A stretch of DNA of 64,000 nucleotides from Agromyces tardus (GCF_003710805.1 NZ_RHHB01000002.1:186001-250000); one strand, 5' to 3'; positions 8,707-19,585 are shown, numbered from the stretch's first letter. Notes: generated by a model from the sequence alone, not told the origin. Numbers and translations are program-made.

Positions 8707-10564
8707 CCACCGCAGTGGACCTCCCCACGAACATCCCGACCCCGCCGGTCAAGACCTCGCTCATGCGGCGCATCGTGCGCCGGCCGATCGGCGTCGTCTC
8801 GCTCGGGATCCTCATCGTCGTCGGCATCATCGCCGTCATCGGCCCGTACATCGCGCCGTACGACCCCAACAAGGCATCGCTGCAGCTCGTGCTCGCCCCG
8901 CCGAGCGCAGCACACCCGCTCGGCGCCGACAGCGCCGGCCGGGACGTGCTCTCGCGGCTGCTCGTCGCCACCCAGGTGAGCGTCGTCGCGGCACTCCTCG
9001 CCCTCGTGACGGCCCTCCTGATCGGCGTGATCTCGGGCCTCATCGCCGGCTACTTCAAGGGCTGGTTCGACTCCGTGTCGGCATGGTTCACGTCGCTCGT
9101 GATGGCGCTGCCCGGCATCGTGGTGCTGCTCGCCGTTCGGGCCGTGGTCGGCCCGTCGGTGTGGATCGCGATGTTCACCTTCGGCATCCTGCTCGCCCCC
9201 GCCTACTACCGGCTCGTCTACGCCGCCGTCACCGCGGTGCGGTCCGAGCTCTACGTCGACGCCGCCAAGGTGTCCGGCCTCGGCGACGGGCGCATCATCT
9301 CGCGACACATCCTCTCGGTCGTGCGCGCGCCCATCATCATCCAGTCGGCGATCATCGCGGGGATCGCCATCGCGATCCAGTCGGGCCTCGAGTTCCTGGG
9401 CCTCGGCGACACGTCGGTGCCCACCTGGGGTGGGATGCTCAGCGACGGATTCGCGAACATCTACAAGGAGCCGCTGCTCATGCTGTGGCCCGCCCTCGCG
9501 ATCGGCATCACGTCGATCGCCCTGACGCTGCTCGCCAACGTCATGCGCGATGCCCTCGAACGCACGGTGCTCGTGCGCCGCCGTCGTCGTCGCGCGGTCG
9601 CCACCGCCACGGGCTCGATCGCCGCGGTGACCACGTCGATCGGTGCGGTCACCGGGTCGCTCGACGTGGATGCCGCGTCCGCCCCCGTCATCCGCCACGA
9701 CGACGACGTGCGCGCCGCCGCGCGGGCCGGCGACACGATCCTCCAGGTCCGCGACCTGCACGTGGGCTACGGGCAGGACGACGGCAGCACCCTCGAGGTG
9801 GTGCACGGCGTGTCGCTCGACATCCGCAAGGGCGAGGTGCACGGGCTCATCGGCGAGTCGGGGTCGGGCAAGACCCAGACCGCGTTCGCCGTGCTGGGTC
9901 TGCTGCCCCGGGGCGGCCACATCACCGGCGGCTCGATCGACTTCGAAGGCGTGCGGCTCGACCAGGCGTCCGAGAAGGACTACACGGCGATCCGCGGCCG
10001 TCGCATCGGCTACATCCCGCAGGAGCCGATGTCGAACCTCGACCCCTCGTTCACGATCGGCAGCCAGCTCGTCGAGCCGCTGCGGAAGAGCCTCGGGCTC
10101 AGCAAGAAGGATGCGACCGACAAGGCGCTCTCGCTCCTCGAGCGAGTCGGCATCCCGAACCCGAAGCGCACCTTCGCCGCATACCCGCACGAGGTCTCGG
10201 GCGGCATGGCCCAGCGCGTGCTCATCGCCGGGGCGGTCTCGACCGATCCCGACCTGATCATCGCCGACGAGCCCACCACGGCCCTCGACGTCACGGTGCA
10301 GGCCGAGGTCCTCGACCTGCTGCGGGACCTCCAGGCCGAGCGGCACATGGCGCTCCTCCTCGTCACCCACAACTTCGGCGTCGTCGCCGACCTCTGCGAC
10401 CGGGTCTCGGTCATGCAGCAGGGCCTCATCGTCGAGACCGGACCGGTGCGCGCGATCTTCGGGCATGCGGAGCATCCGTACACCCGGTCGCTCCTCGGCG
10501 CCATCCTCGACGAGGGCCCCGCGCGGCCCCCGCTCGGCACGCTCCTCACGAAGGGAGGTGCGCG

Positions 10565-10568
<4 letters not shown>
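8703..10568 (+). CDS. Fused ABC permease-ATPase (DppC-DppD type)
   Basis: A 621-residue natural fusion. Residues 1-290 are a DppC-type permease with an intact EAA loop (ELYVDAAKVSGLGDGRIISRHIL). Residues 291-345 are an Arg- and Ala-rich linker. Residues 346-621 are an ATP-binding cassette with Walker A GESGSGKT (384-391), signature VSGGMAQRV, Walker B LIIADEPTTALD and an Opp-type C-terminus (HPYTRSLLGA). Most Opp/Dpp systems encode these as two proteins; fused forms are known in actinobacteria. The start is coupled by ATGA to the preceding permease and the end by ATGA to the second ATPase. Confidence 0.92.
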
Positions 10569-11400
<832 letters not shown>

Positions 11401-11404
<4 letters not shown>

Positions 11405-13881
11405 CGATGACGCACCGCACCGACCCCACCGACCACCTCCGGCCCCTGCTCGCGCAGCTGAGCCTCGAGGACAAGGCCGCCCTCGTGCAGGGCGCCGACT
11501 TCTGGACCACCGTGCCGCTGCCGCAGATCGGCCTGCGCGCGATGACCCTGTCCGACGGGCCCGCCGGAGTGCGCGGTCCCGTGTGGGACGAGCGGGACCC
11601 GTCGCTCAACATGCCGTCGGGCACGGCCCTCGCGGCGTCGTGGGACACCGACCTCGCCGACCGCTACGGCGCGGCCGCGGCATCCGAGGCCCGTCGCAAG
11701 GGAGTGGATGTCGTGCTCGGCCCGACCATCAACCTGCACCGCTCGCCGCTCGGCGGCCGGCACTTCGAGTGCTTCAGCGAGGACCCGTGGCTCTCGGGCG
11801 AGCTCGGCGCCGCCTACGTCGAGGGGCTGCAGCGCAACGGCGTCGCCGCCACGCCCAAGCACTACGTGGCGAACGACTCCGAGACCGACCGCTTCACCGT
11901 CGACGTGCAGGTCGACGAGCGCGCCTTGCGCGAGCTCTACCTGCTGCCGTTCGAGCGCACCGTCGACTCCGGCGCGTGGGCGATCATGAGCGCCTACAAC
12001 TCCGTCGACGGCGTGACCATGACCGAGAACGACCTGCTCGAGACGCCCCTCAACTCCGAGTGGGGGTTCGACGGCGTCGTGATCTCCGACTGGACCGCCG
12101 TGCGCAGCCTCGGCTCGGTGCCCGCCGCGCAGGACCTCGCGATGCCCGGCCCCGCCCCCGCCTGGGCCGACCTCGCCGAGGCCGTGCGCGACGGACGACT
12201 CGACGAGGCCGACCTCGACCGCAAGGTGCTGCGCCTGCTGCTGCTCGCCGAGCGGGTCGGCGCGCTCGAGGGCGCCACCGCCGTGACGCCCGACGCGATC
12301 GACGGCCGCGCGTTCGTGCGCGAGGCCGCGATCGAGGGCTCGGTGCTCGTGAAGAACGCCGGCGAGCTGCCGTGGCAGCCGTCGTCGCTCTCGAAGGTCG
12401 CCGTGATCGGGCACAACGCCCTGCACGCGCGCACCCAGGGCGGCGGCAGCGCCACCGTGCTGCCCGACCACGTCATCACGCCCATCGACGGCATCCGCGC
12501 GGCGCTGCCGCACGCCGAGGTGGTCTACGAGCTCGGCGCCGTCGTGCAGGAGGGCGTCGCCGAGATCCCGCTCGAGCGGCTCACCAACCCCCGCACGGGC
12601 GAGCCCGGCCTCGTCGTCACGTTCCGCGACGCCGACGGCGTCGACCTGTTCAGCGAGGACCGCCGCTCGACGGCGCTCGTGTGGTTCGGCGGCGACGCCC
12701 CGATCGCGGCATCCGCCACGGTCGAGCTGCACACGACGTTCGTGCCCGAGGAGACCGGCGAGATCCTGCTCGGCTTCGCCACCGCCAAGCACGGTCGCGT
12801 CTACGTCGACGGTGTGCTCGTGGTCGACGACCAGCCCGTGATCACCGGCACCGACCTCGGCGCCGCGTTCCTCGCGCCGCCGTCGGCCACCGCGCCCGTG
12901 CACGTCGAGGCGGGCGTGCCGCTCGACGTGCGCGCCGTGTTCGAGATGGGCTCGGCGCAGAGCGCGCTCGACGGCGCCCTCAGCGTCACCTTCGGCATCG
13001 CGCTCGACGACACCGACCCCGACGGGCTCATCGCCCGCGCGGTGGAGGCGGCCCGCGCGGCCGAGGTCGCCGTGGTCGTCGTGGGCACCAACTCGAAGGT
13101 CGAGTCCGAGGGCTACGACCGCGAGAACCTCGACCTGCCCGGCCGGCAGGACGAGCTCGTGCGCGCCGTCGCCGCGGTGAACCCGCGCACGGTCGTCGTC
13201 GTCAACTCCGGCTCGCCCGTGCTGCTCCCGTGGCGCGACGACGTCGCCGCCGTGCTCCTCGGGTGGTTCGGCGGCCAGGAGTTCGGCCAGGCCATCGCCG
13301 ACGTGCTGTTCGGCGTCGCCGAGCCCGGCGGTCGCCTGCCCACCTCCTGGCCGGCGAGCCTCGACGACGTGCCCGTGCGCGACGTCACCCCGCACGAGGG
13401 CCGTCTCGAGTACACCGAGGGCATCCACGTGGGCTACCGCGCCTGGCTCCGCGCCGACCGCAGCCCTGCGTACCCCTTCGGGTTCGGGCTCGGCTACACG
13501 ACGTGGTCGTTCGACGCGATCGAGGTGGCGGATGCCGCGAGCGCCGGCGCCGAAGCATCCGACGCGGGCGATGCCGTGGTGCGCGTGACCGTGACGAACT
13601 CGGGCGATCGCGCCGGCAAGCACGTCGTGCAGGTCTACGCCGAGCGCGCGGACTCCGCCGTGGAGCGCCCGGTGCGGTGGCTCGTCGGCTTCGCGGTCGT
13701 GCGCGCCGAGGCGGGTGAGACCGTGGTCGCCGAGGTGCCCGTGGCCGCCCGCCGCTTCGCGCACTGGGCCGACGGAGGCTGGCAGGTCGAACCGGGCGAG
13801 TTCGCGCTCCTCGCGGGCAGCTCGGTGGCCGACCTCTCGCTCGCCGCCACCTACGCGACCCCCGCGGTGGTGGCAGCATGA
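11401..13881 (+). CDS. Glycoside hydrolase family 3 beta-glycosidase, intracellular
   Basis: An 826-residue GH3 enzyme without a signal peptide, so it acts on imported oligosaccharides. The (beta/alpha)8 domain carries KHYVANDSE and the nucleophile motif GFDGVVISDW (Asp230). A PA14-like insert (about residues 400-540, with GRVYVDGVLVVDD) interrupts the second domain, as in many beta-glucosidases, and a fibronectin type III-like domain closes the protein (about 745-820). The activity could be beta-glucosidase or beta-xylosidase; the neighbouring GH43 favours xylo-oligosaccharides, but specificity cannot be read from sequence. ATG at 11401 overlaps the ATPase stop; ATG at 11407 is an alternative. 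Confidence 0.9.
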
Positions 13882-15380
13882 CCGGCTACCCGAACCCGCT
13901 CATCCCGGGCTTCAACCCCGACCCGAGCGTCGTGCGGGTCGGCGACGACTTCTACCTCGCCACGTCGACCTTCGAGTACCTGCCGGGCGTGCCGATCTAC
14001 CACTCCCGCGACTTCGTGACGTGGACCCTCATCGGCAGCGTCGCGACCCGCGCGGGCCAGTTCGACGTCGAGAAGGTCCCCACGGCGGGCGGTGCGTGGG
14101 CGCCGACCATCAGGCACCGCGACGGGGTGTTCCACGTCGTCATCACCGACGCGTTCGGCCGCGGCACCCTGCACTTCACGGCGGAGGACCCGGCGGGCCC
14201 GTGGAGCGACGGCGTCGTGTTCGACGGCATCGACGGCATCGACCCCGACCTGGTGTGGGATGAGGACGGCAACGCCTACCTGACCTTCTCGGGGCTCGGC
14301 GTGAACCCGGAGCTGCCGACGTTCATGAAGCACCGCGGCCTGCTGCAGGCGCGCGTCGACCTCGAGACCGGGCGCGCGCTCGAGGAGCCGCGCAGCATCT
14401 GGTCGGGCGTCGGGGGCCAGTTCCCCGAGGCGCCGCATCTCTACCGGATCGGCGACTGGTGGTACCTCGTCATCGCCGAGGGCGGCACCGAGCGCGGCCA
14501 CAGCGTGAGCGTCGCGCGCTCGACGAGCCCCGAGGGCCCGTTCGAGAACGCGCCGGGCAACCCGCTGCTCACGGCACGCGGCACCGACCGGCCGATCCAG
14601 AACACCGGCCATGGCGACCTCGTGCAGGGCCCCGACGGCGAGTGGCTGCTCGTGCTGCTGGGCGTGCGTCCGCGCAGCATGACCCGCGCGTTCTCGGCGC
14701 TGGGCCGCGAGACCTACGTGACCACGGTCACGTGGGGCGACGACGGCTGGCCGGCGTTCGAGCCGGTGCAGCTGACGCCGCGGCCGGGCGTCGTGACGCT
14801 CCGCGAGGAGTTCGACGGCAGCGAGCTCGGCCCCGAGTGGATGTCGGTGCGCCGCACGCCCGCGTCGGTCGCCGACCTCGGCGCGCGCGCCGGCTCGGTC
14901 GTGCTGCGCGCCGACGGCTCGACGCTCGACGACCTCATTCCCGTGTTCCTCGGGCGACGCCAGCAGCACCAGACGGCGCGCGCCACGATCGCCGTCGACG
15001 TCGCGAACGGCGTCGGCGGGCTCGCGGTGCGGTACGACGAGAAGTTCCACTACTCGATCGCCGCCGGCGCGGGTCGGATCGTCGCCCGCGGCGCCATCCC
15101 CGGCTTCGAGCGCACCGCCGAGCTGCCGCTGACCGCCACGACGCTCGAGCTCGAGGTGCGCAGCCGTCGTCCCGAGGGCGACTCGTTCGAGGCCCGCACC
15201 TCCGACGTCGTCGAGCTCGCCGCCACCGTCGACGGGGAGCGCACGGTGCTCCTCGAGCTCGACGGCCGCTACCTCTCCTCCGAGGTCGCCGAGTCGTTCA
15301 CCGGTCGCGTGATCGGGCTGTTCGCCCGCGAGGGCGAGATCGCCGTCGATCGCTTCGAGTACGAGGGATCCGACGACTGA
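13878..15380 (+). CDS. Glycoside hydrolase family 43, probable beta-xylosidase/alpha-L-arabinofuranosidase
   Basis: A 500-residue cytoplasmic GH43 enzyme. The five-bladed propeller (about 1-310) shows the three expected acidic residues: the base in NPDPSVVRV, the pKa modulator in GIDPDLVWDEDG and the acid in GQFPEAPHLY. A C-terminal beta-sandwich (about 315-500, starting LREEFDG) is the accessory domain of two-domain beta-xylosidases. It would release terminal xylose or arabinose from imported oligomers together with the upstream GH3. Its ATG overlaps the GH3 stop (ATGA). Confidence 0.9.
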   Translation: MTGYPNPLIPGFNPDPSVVRVGDDFYLATSTFEYLPGVPIYHSRDFVTWTLIGSVATRAGQFDVEKVPTAGGAWAPTIRHRDGVFHVVITDAFGRGTLHFTAEDPAGPWSDGVVFDGIDGIDPDLVWDEDGNAYLTFSGLGVNPELPTFMKHRGLLQARVDLETGRALEEPRSIWSGVGGQFPEAPHLYRIGDWWYLVIAEGGTERGHSVSVARSTSPEGPFENAPGNPLLTARGTDRPIQNTGHGDLVQGPDGEWLLVLLGVRPRSMTRAFSALGRETYVTTVTWGDDGWPAFEPVQLTPRPGVVTLREEFDGSELGPEWMSVRRTPASVADLGARAGSVVLRADGSTLDDLIPVFLGRRQQHQTARATIAVDVANGVGGLAVRYDEKFHYSIAAGAGRIVARGAIPGFERTAELPLTATTLELEVRSRRPEGDSFEARTSDVVELAATVDGERTVLLELDGRYLSSEVAESFTGRVIGLFAREGEIAVDRFEYEGSDD

Positions 15381-15409
15381 GCGCCCGGCGACCGAGCGCC
15401 CGGCGACCG
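15380..15409 (+). repeat. Tandem 15-bp duplication after the GH43 gene
   Basis: GAGCGCCCGGCGACC occurs twice head to tail at 15380-15394 and 15395-15409. The first copy begins at the last base region of the GH43 stop codon. It is a small local duplication in the 65-base gap before the next gene. Confidence 0.7.
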
Positions 15410-15445
15410 TTCCGGCACTGACGCAACCCCATCGAAAGGCACCTG

Positions 15446-17209
15446 ATGTTCGACCGCTCCTCCACGTTCGGCGATGCCCTCGACGACGACGCCGCCCGTG
15501 CGGTGCTCGAGACGTTCCTGCCGGGCATCGCGGCCTCGCCCATGGCCGGCCAGTTCCGCGGTGCCCGGCTGGGGCAGCTCATCGCGATCTCGCCCGCGCT
15601 GCGCGAGGACGAGGCGGAGCAGGACAGGTTCTGGGCGGCGCTCGCCGAGGTGCCCGGTGACGGCGAGGTCACGCCCCGCGAGTACTCCCCGGCGATCGCG
15701 CCCGACCCGGCGTACGAGGGCGACGACGTGACCCGTGCGTCCGCCCGTGTCACAATGCCGTCGGTGCCGGTCGAGCGCTGGGGCGTCGTCGAGCTGCGGT
15801 TCGACGGGCCGAGTCACGGCAACCCGTTCGTCGACGTCGAGCTGGGCGCTCGCGTCACGCACGGCGACCGCGCCTTCCACATCGGCGGGTTCTACGACGG
15901 CGACGGCACGTACCGCATCCGGTTCCTCGCCGAGCGCGAGGGGGAGTGGCACTTCGAGACGACGTCGACGGCGCGCTCGCTCGACGGACTGTCGGGCGCG
16001 GTGCAGGTCGGCCCCGCGGCATCCGGAAGCCATGGTCCCGTGCGGGTCGACGGACTGCACTTCGCACACGCCGACGGCACCCGCTACCGACCGGTCGGCA
16101 CGACCGCGTACGCGTGGACGCACCAACCCGAGGAGCTGCAGCAGCGCACGCTCGGGGCGCTCGCGGAGTCGCCGTTCAACAAGATGCGCATGTGCCTCTT
16201 CCCGAAGTCGTACCTCTACAACGCGAACGAGCCCGAGCGGTTCCCGTTCCCCGGCTCGCTCGCCGACGGCTTCGACCTCGCGCGGTTCGATCCCGCATAC
16301 TTCCATGAGCTCGAGGGGCGCGTCGCCGAGCTCGCGGGGCTCGGGATCGAGGCCGACCTGATCCTCTTCCACGCGTACGACCGCTGGGGGTTCGCCGACC
16401 TCGGACCGGCGGTCGACGACCGGCTCATCCGGTACGTCGTGCGCCGGCTGGCGGCATCCGCCAACGTGTGGTGGGCGCTCGCCAACGAGTACGACCTCGT
16501 GTGGGCGAAGACCACCGCCGACTGGGAGCGCATCGCGGCGATCATCGAGGAGGAGGACCCGCACGGGCACCTTCGCTCCATCCACAACTGCCACGGCTTC
16601 TACGATCAGACCCGCCCGTGGATCACGCACGTGAGCGCGCAGCGCATCGACGTCTACCGCACCGCCGAGAACACCGACGCGTGGCGCAGCCAGTACGGCA
16701 AGCCCGTGGTCATCGACGAGGTGGGCTACGAGGGCGACATCGACCAGGGCTGGGGCAACCTCACGGGCGAGGAGCTCGTTCGGCGCTGCTGGGAGGGCGC
16801 GGTGCGCGGCGGCTACGTCGCCCACGGCGAAACCTACCTCAACGACCGCGAGGAGCTGTGGTGGTCGAAGGGCGGCGAGCTCATCGGCACGAGCCCGGCG
16901 CGCATGGGATTCCTCGACGGCATCGTCGCCGAGGCGCCCGGCGGCGTGCTCGACCCGCTCCCGTCGGACTGGGACGTGCCGTGGGGCGGCGTCGCCGGCG
17001 AGTACCTCATCGCGTACTTCGGGTTCAACCGGCCGAGCTTCCGCAGCATCGTGCTGCCCGACGGTTCGTTCGAGATCGACGTGATCGACACGTGGAACAT
17101 GACGGTGGAGCCCGTGCCGGGCGTGCACCGCGGGGCCGTGCGCGTGGAGCTGCCCGCGCGGCAGTACATGGCGGTACGGGCGCGGCGGGTGACGCCGTCG
17201 GTCGAGTAG
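15446..17209 (+). CDS. Putative glycoside hydrolase, DUF5060/DUF4038/DUF5605-like
   Basis: A 587-residue cytoplasmic protein. After a helical N-terminus (1-90) come a beta-sandwich of the DUF5060 kind (about 105-180, ERWGVVELRF...FHIGGFYDGDGTYRIRF), a TIM-barrel of the DUF4038 kind (about 200-480) and a small C-terminal beta domain (about 500-587, DUF5605-like). WWALANEYDL and VVIDEVGYEGD fit the acid/base and nucleophile of a retaining clan GH-A enzyme. Characterised DUF4038 relatives include apiosidases; the substrate here is unknown. The last gene of the xylan-type operon, it has AAAGG upstream of the ATG. Its final codons and TAG lie inside a palindromic repeat (17196-17225). Confidence 0.72.
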   Translation: MFDRSSTFGDALDDDAARAVLETFLPGIAASPMAGQFRGARLGQLIAISPALREDEAEQDRFWAALAEVPGDGEVTPREYSPAIAPDPAYEGDDVTRASARVTMPSVPVERWGVVELRFDGPSHGNPFVDVELGARVTHGDRAFHIGGFYDGDGTYRIRFLAEREGEWHFETTSTARSLDGLSGAVQVGPAASGSHGPVRVDGLHFAHADGTRYRPVGTTAYAWTHQPEELQQRTLGALAESPFNKMRMCLFPKSYLYNANEPERFPFPGSLADGFDLARFDPAYFHELEGRVAELAGLGIEADLILFHAYDRWGFADLGPAVDDRLIRYVVRRLAASANVWWALANEYDLVWAKTTADWERIAAIIEEEDPHGHLRSIHNCHGFYDQTRPWITHVSAQRIDVYRTAENTDAWRSQYGKPVVIDEVGYEGDIDQGWGNLTGEELVRRCWEGAVRGGYVAHGETYLNDREELWWSKGGELIGTSPARMGFLDGIVAEAPGGVLDPLPSDWDVPWGGVAGEYLIAYFGFNRPSFRSIVLPDGSFEIDVIDTWNMTVEPVPGVHRGAVRVELPARQYMAVRARRVTPSVE

Positions 17210-17394
17210 GCGCGCAGCGGTGCAGCGTCGGTCGAGTAGGCGCGCAGCGGTGCAGCGTCGGTCGAGTAGGCGCGCAGCGCCGTATCGAGACCATCCGGCG
17301 GCCGGGTCCCCGGGCCTCGATACGCTCGCCGGCGCTCGCTACTCGACCGGCGGGGCGACGCGGGCCTCGATACGCTCGCCGGCGCTCGCTACTC
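17196..17394. repeat. Cluster of palindromic repeat elements, REP-like
   Basis: A 30-bp unit beginning CGTCGGTCGAGTAGG is repeated at 17196, 17226 and 17256, the last running into CGTATCGAGACC. Two inverted copies follow, each CTCGATACGCTCGCCGGCG followed by CTCGCTACTCGA (about 17317-17347 and 17366-17396). Direct and inverted copies can fold into long hairpins. The first copy supplies the TAG stop of the upstream hydrolase gene. This cluster fills the first part of a 384-bp gene gap. Confidence 0.85.
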
Positions 17395-17425
17395 GAGGGC
17401 GGGCGGTGGCGGCATGCGCCGGGGG

Positions 17426-17487
17426 ATCGAGTCCGGGTCGAACGTGCGCCTGTGGTGGAGGAACCGCACGTTCGACCCGGTCTCGAT
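17426..17487. repeat. Long 23-bp inverted repeat (hairpin)
   Basis: Arms 17426-17448 and 17465-17487 pair over 23 positions with a single T-T mismatch; the inner 16 bp (CCGGGTCGAACGTGCG) pair perfectly. The loop is 16 bases. It lies downstream of the REP cluster and about 107 bases before the next gene, outside its ribosome binding site. It could be a transcription terminator for the long operon or a mobile-element remnant. The rest of the gap to 17593 shows no gene. Confidence 0.7.
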
Positions 17488-17593
17488 GCACCGGGTCGAG
17501 CGCTGTGCAACCCCGTTGACGCCGGCGAGCTGCCCTCGTAGACCGGAGATCGGGCGCGAGCGCCGCGCCCGATCGTCACGGAAAGGACACGTC

Positions 17594-17941
17594 ATGACCG
17601 TGAAGCTCAACCAGACCGGACTCCGGCACGCCCGCTCGCTCGTGCGCGACGGGAAGGTCGTACGCGACGAGCGCGACGACTGGAGCGAGGACGCGCCGAG
17701 CGCCGACGACGAGAACGCCTTCGTCGACGAGCACGGCTGGGGCGAGTACTCCAAGTGGCACCTCGGCGTCGACGACGACATGGACCGCGAGACGAAGGGC
17801 CACTACAAGTTCCCGTTCGGCGACTTCTCGAAGGTGCACCGCTGCGCGGTGATCTCGCTCGAGAGCCGCGCCGGCCAGTTCGACCACGACGACATCCGCG
17901 ACGAGGCGAAGAAGCTCCTCGAGCTCATCGACGAGGGCTGA
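17594..17941 (+). CDS. Conserved small acidic protein, function unknown
   Basis: A 115-residue soluble protein rich in Asp and Glu, with no signal peptide or membrane segment. The stretches NQTGLRHARSLVRDGKVVRDERDDWSE and KGHYKFPFGDFSKVHRCAVIS look like those of a family of uncharacterised proteins found widely in actinobacteria. No catalytic motif is evident. GAAAGGA seven bases upstream of the ATG supports the start. It is apparently monocistronic. I infer no function. Confidence 0.75.
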   Translation: MTVKLNQTGLRHARSLVRDGKVVRDERDDWSEDAPSADDENAFVDEHGWGEYSKWHLGVDDDMDRETKGHYKFPFGDFSKVHRCAVISLESRAGQFDHDDIRDEAKKLLELIDEG

Positions 17942-18022
17942 CGACTGACGGCTGAACGCCGAGGGCCGAGGGCTGAGCGCTGATGTGCGGTGCTCGCCGG
18001 GAGTGTTCGTCTCCATGGCTCA

Positions 18023-18056
18023 TGTGAACGACGCCTCACATGAGGCGGTGTTCACA
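18023..18056. promoter_or_regulatory. 34-bp hyphenated palindrome upstream of the RraA-like gene
   Basis: TGTGAACGACGCCTCA (18023-18038) and TGAGGCGGTGTTCACA (18041-18056) pair over 16 positions with two mismatches around a two-base centre. The size and symmetry suit an operator for a dimeric or tetrameric regulator, or a terminator of the gene ending at 17941. The surrounding 272-bp gap contains no further gene. Confidence 0.5.
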
Positions 18057-18213
18057 CGACGGATGGCCGAATACGAACCGCTCGCAACCGGAGAGCTTGA
18101 CTGGTCTGGCGAGCGAGCGGGCGGGCTCGGCGCAAGGCCACCGAGCAGGCATTGGCCGTGCCGCCCGCCCGGTCACCGATGGCACACTCGAACTCGAGCA
18201 CCCGGAGGTCGCC

Positions 18214-18921
18214 ATGAATGCCCCCGTCCCCGTCCCCGTCCCCGCCTCCGTCCCGCCCACCGCGGCGGTCGCCGACGCCGCCCTGCGCCTCGGCGTCGAC
18301 GCCCGGCTCGCGCCCGTGTCGCTGCGATCGCTGCTGCCGTGTCCGCCCGTCGCGGGGCCCGCGCGCCCGGTGACCCACCTGGGCAGCGTCGACGTGCTGC
18401 TCGAGACGATCGACGACGCGTCGCCCGGCGACATCCTCGTGATCGACAACGGCGGACGCCTCGACGAGGCCTGCGTCGGCGACCTCATGGTGCTGGAAGC
18501 GGAGCGCGCCGGCCTCGCGGCGATGATCGTGTGGGGGCTGCATCGCGACACCGCGCAGCTGCGCGAGATCGGCCTGCCCGTGTTCAGCCTCGGCGCGAAT
18601 CCGTACGGACCCCGCAGGATCCCGCCCGCCGGACGCCGGATGTCGAGCGCCTTCCTCGACGGTGTCGCGGTGAGCGACGCCGATCACGTGTTCGCCGACG
18701 ACGACGGGGTGCTCGTCGTCGCATCCGACCACGTCGACCCCGTCGTCGACCTCGCGCGCGACATCCAGCGCGTCGAGACCGCCCAGGCCGAGCGGATGCG
18801 GGCGGGCTCCAGCCTGCGCGAGCAACTCGACTTCGCGGGGTACCGCGAGCGCCAGGCGGCCGATCCCGAGCTCACCCTGCGCCGGTACCTGCAGGAGCGC
18901 GGCGGCGCCATCGAGGTCTGA
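18214..18921 (+). CDS. RraA-like protein (HMG/oxaloacetate aldolase or RNase-inhibitor fold)
   Basis: A 235-residue RraA-fold protein. The segment GDILVIDNGGRLDEACVGDLMVLEAERAGLAAMIVWGLHRDT corresponds to the core that forms the metal and oxyanion site in RraA-like aldolases. It differs from classical RraA in having GGRLDEACVGDLM rather than GDNLAELAR-type residues. Relatives act as 4-hydroxy-4-methyl-2-oxoglutarate/oxaloacetate aldolases or bind RNase E; the first is more likely here, but untested. The start follows GGAGGT (18204-18209). The first residues (PVPVPVPASVPP) are a Pro-Val repeat of unknown meaning. Confidence 0.75.
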   Translation: MNAPVPVPVPASVPPTAAVADAALRLGVDARLAPVSLRSLLPCPPVAGPARPVTHLGSVDVLLETIDDASPGDILVIDNGGRLDEACVGDLMVLEAERAGLAAMIVWGLHRDTAQLREIGLPVFSLGANPYGPRRIPPAGRRMSSAFLDGVAVSDADHVFADDDGVLVVASDHVDPVVDLARDIQRVETAQAERMRAGSSLREQLDFAGYRERQAADPELTLRRYLQERGGAIEV

Positions 18922-19084
18922 CGGCGTCCGGTCGAGCGGATGCCGCGAGCAGGCGTCGGCGCGCATGCGGATACCTGTCAAGGGGTCGAGGCCGCACCGG
19001 GTCGCGGGCTATCGTCGCCGAAACGGATGCGGGACCGCGTGCTCCGATCGAGTACGCACCGGCGTCACGGAGGGAGTCCCCGAA

Positions 19085-19567
19085 ATGGCACGAGCAACGA
19101 CACGCACGACGAAGCAGGAGCGCACCGAGTCCGCTCGCGCGCTGAAGGCCGCCAAGAAGGCGAACGCCGAGGCTCGCAAGCTCGCCTCCACCCTTCCGCA
19201 GCCGACGCGCGGCAAGCTCGAGGCGGTCGCGGCGACCGAGCGCACGCAGCTCGAGCGGGCGAAGAAGGAGCGCGGCGAGAGCCCGCGCGCGGCAACCCGT
19301 CGCGCTCGCCGGTCGGCGGTACGCCTCGAGCGCGCGTCCGCGCGGCTCGGGCCGCGCAACGAGCGACGTTCCACCTCGGCCGACCCGAAGCGGCGGGCGG
19401 GCTCGATCAAGCGCCAGCGCGTGCAGGCCACCCAGTCGCAGTCGATGCCGGTGAAGGCGGCAGTCCGCACGATCATCACCGCCGTGATGACGCCGACGGA
19501 CCGCGAGCAGAACAAGAAGGTCGCGAAGCGTCGAGTGCGGCGGATGAAACTGCAGCACGCGCGCTGA
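19085..19567 (+). CDS. Small highly basic protein, function unknown
   Basis: A 160-residue protein dominated by Lys, Arg and Ala, predicted to be largely helical or disordered with long charged helices (for example ERTQLERAKKERGE). There is no membrane segment or catalytic motif. Its composition suggests binding to nucleic acid or to an acidic polymer, which is inference from charge alone. GGAGGGAG upstream supports the ATG at 19085. It appears monocistronic and ends before a hairpin terminator. Confidence 0.65.
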   Translation: MARATTRTTKQERTESARALKAAKKANAEARKLASTLPQPTRGKLEAVAATERTQLERAKKERGESPRAATRRARRSAVRLERASARLGPRNERRSTSADPKRRAGSIKRQRVQATQSQSMPVKAAVRTIITAVMTPTDREQNKKVAKRRVRRMKLQHAR

Positions 19568-19585
19568 GCCGGCATCGCCACAGGT

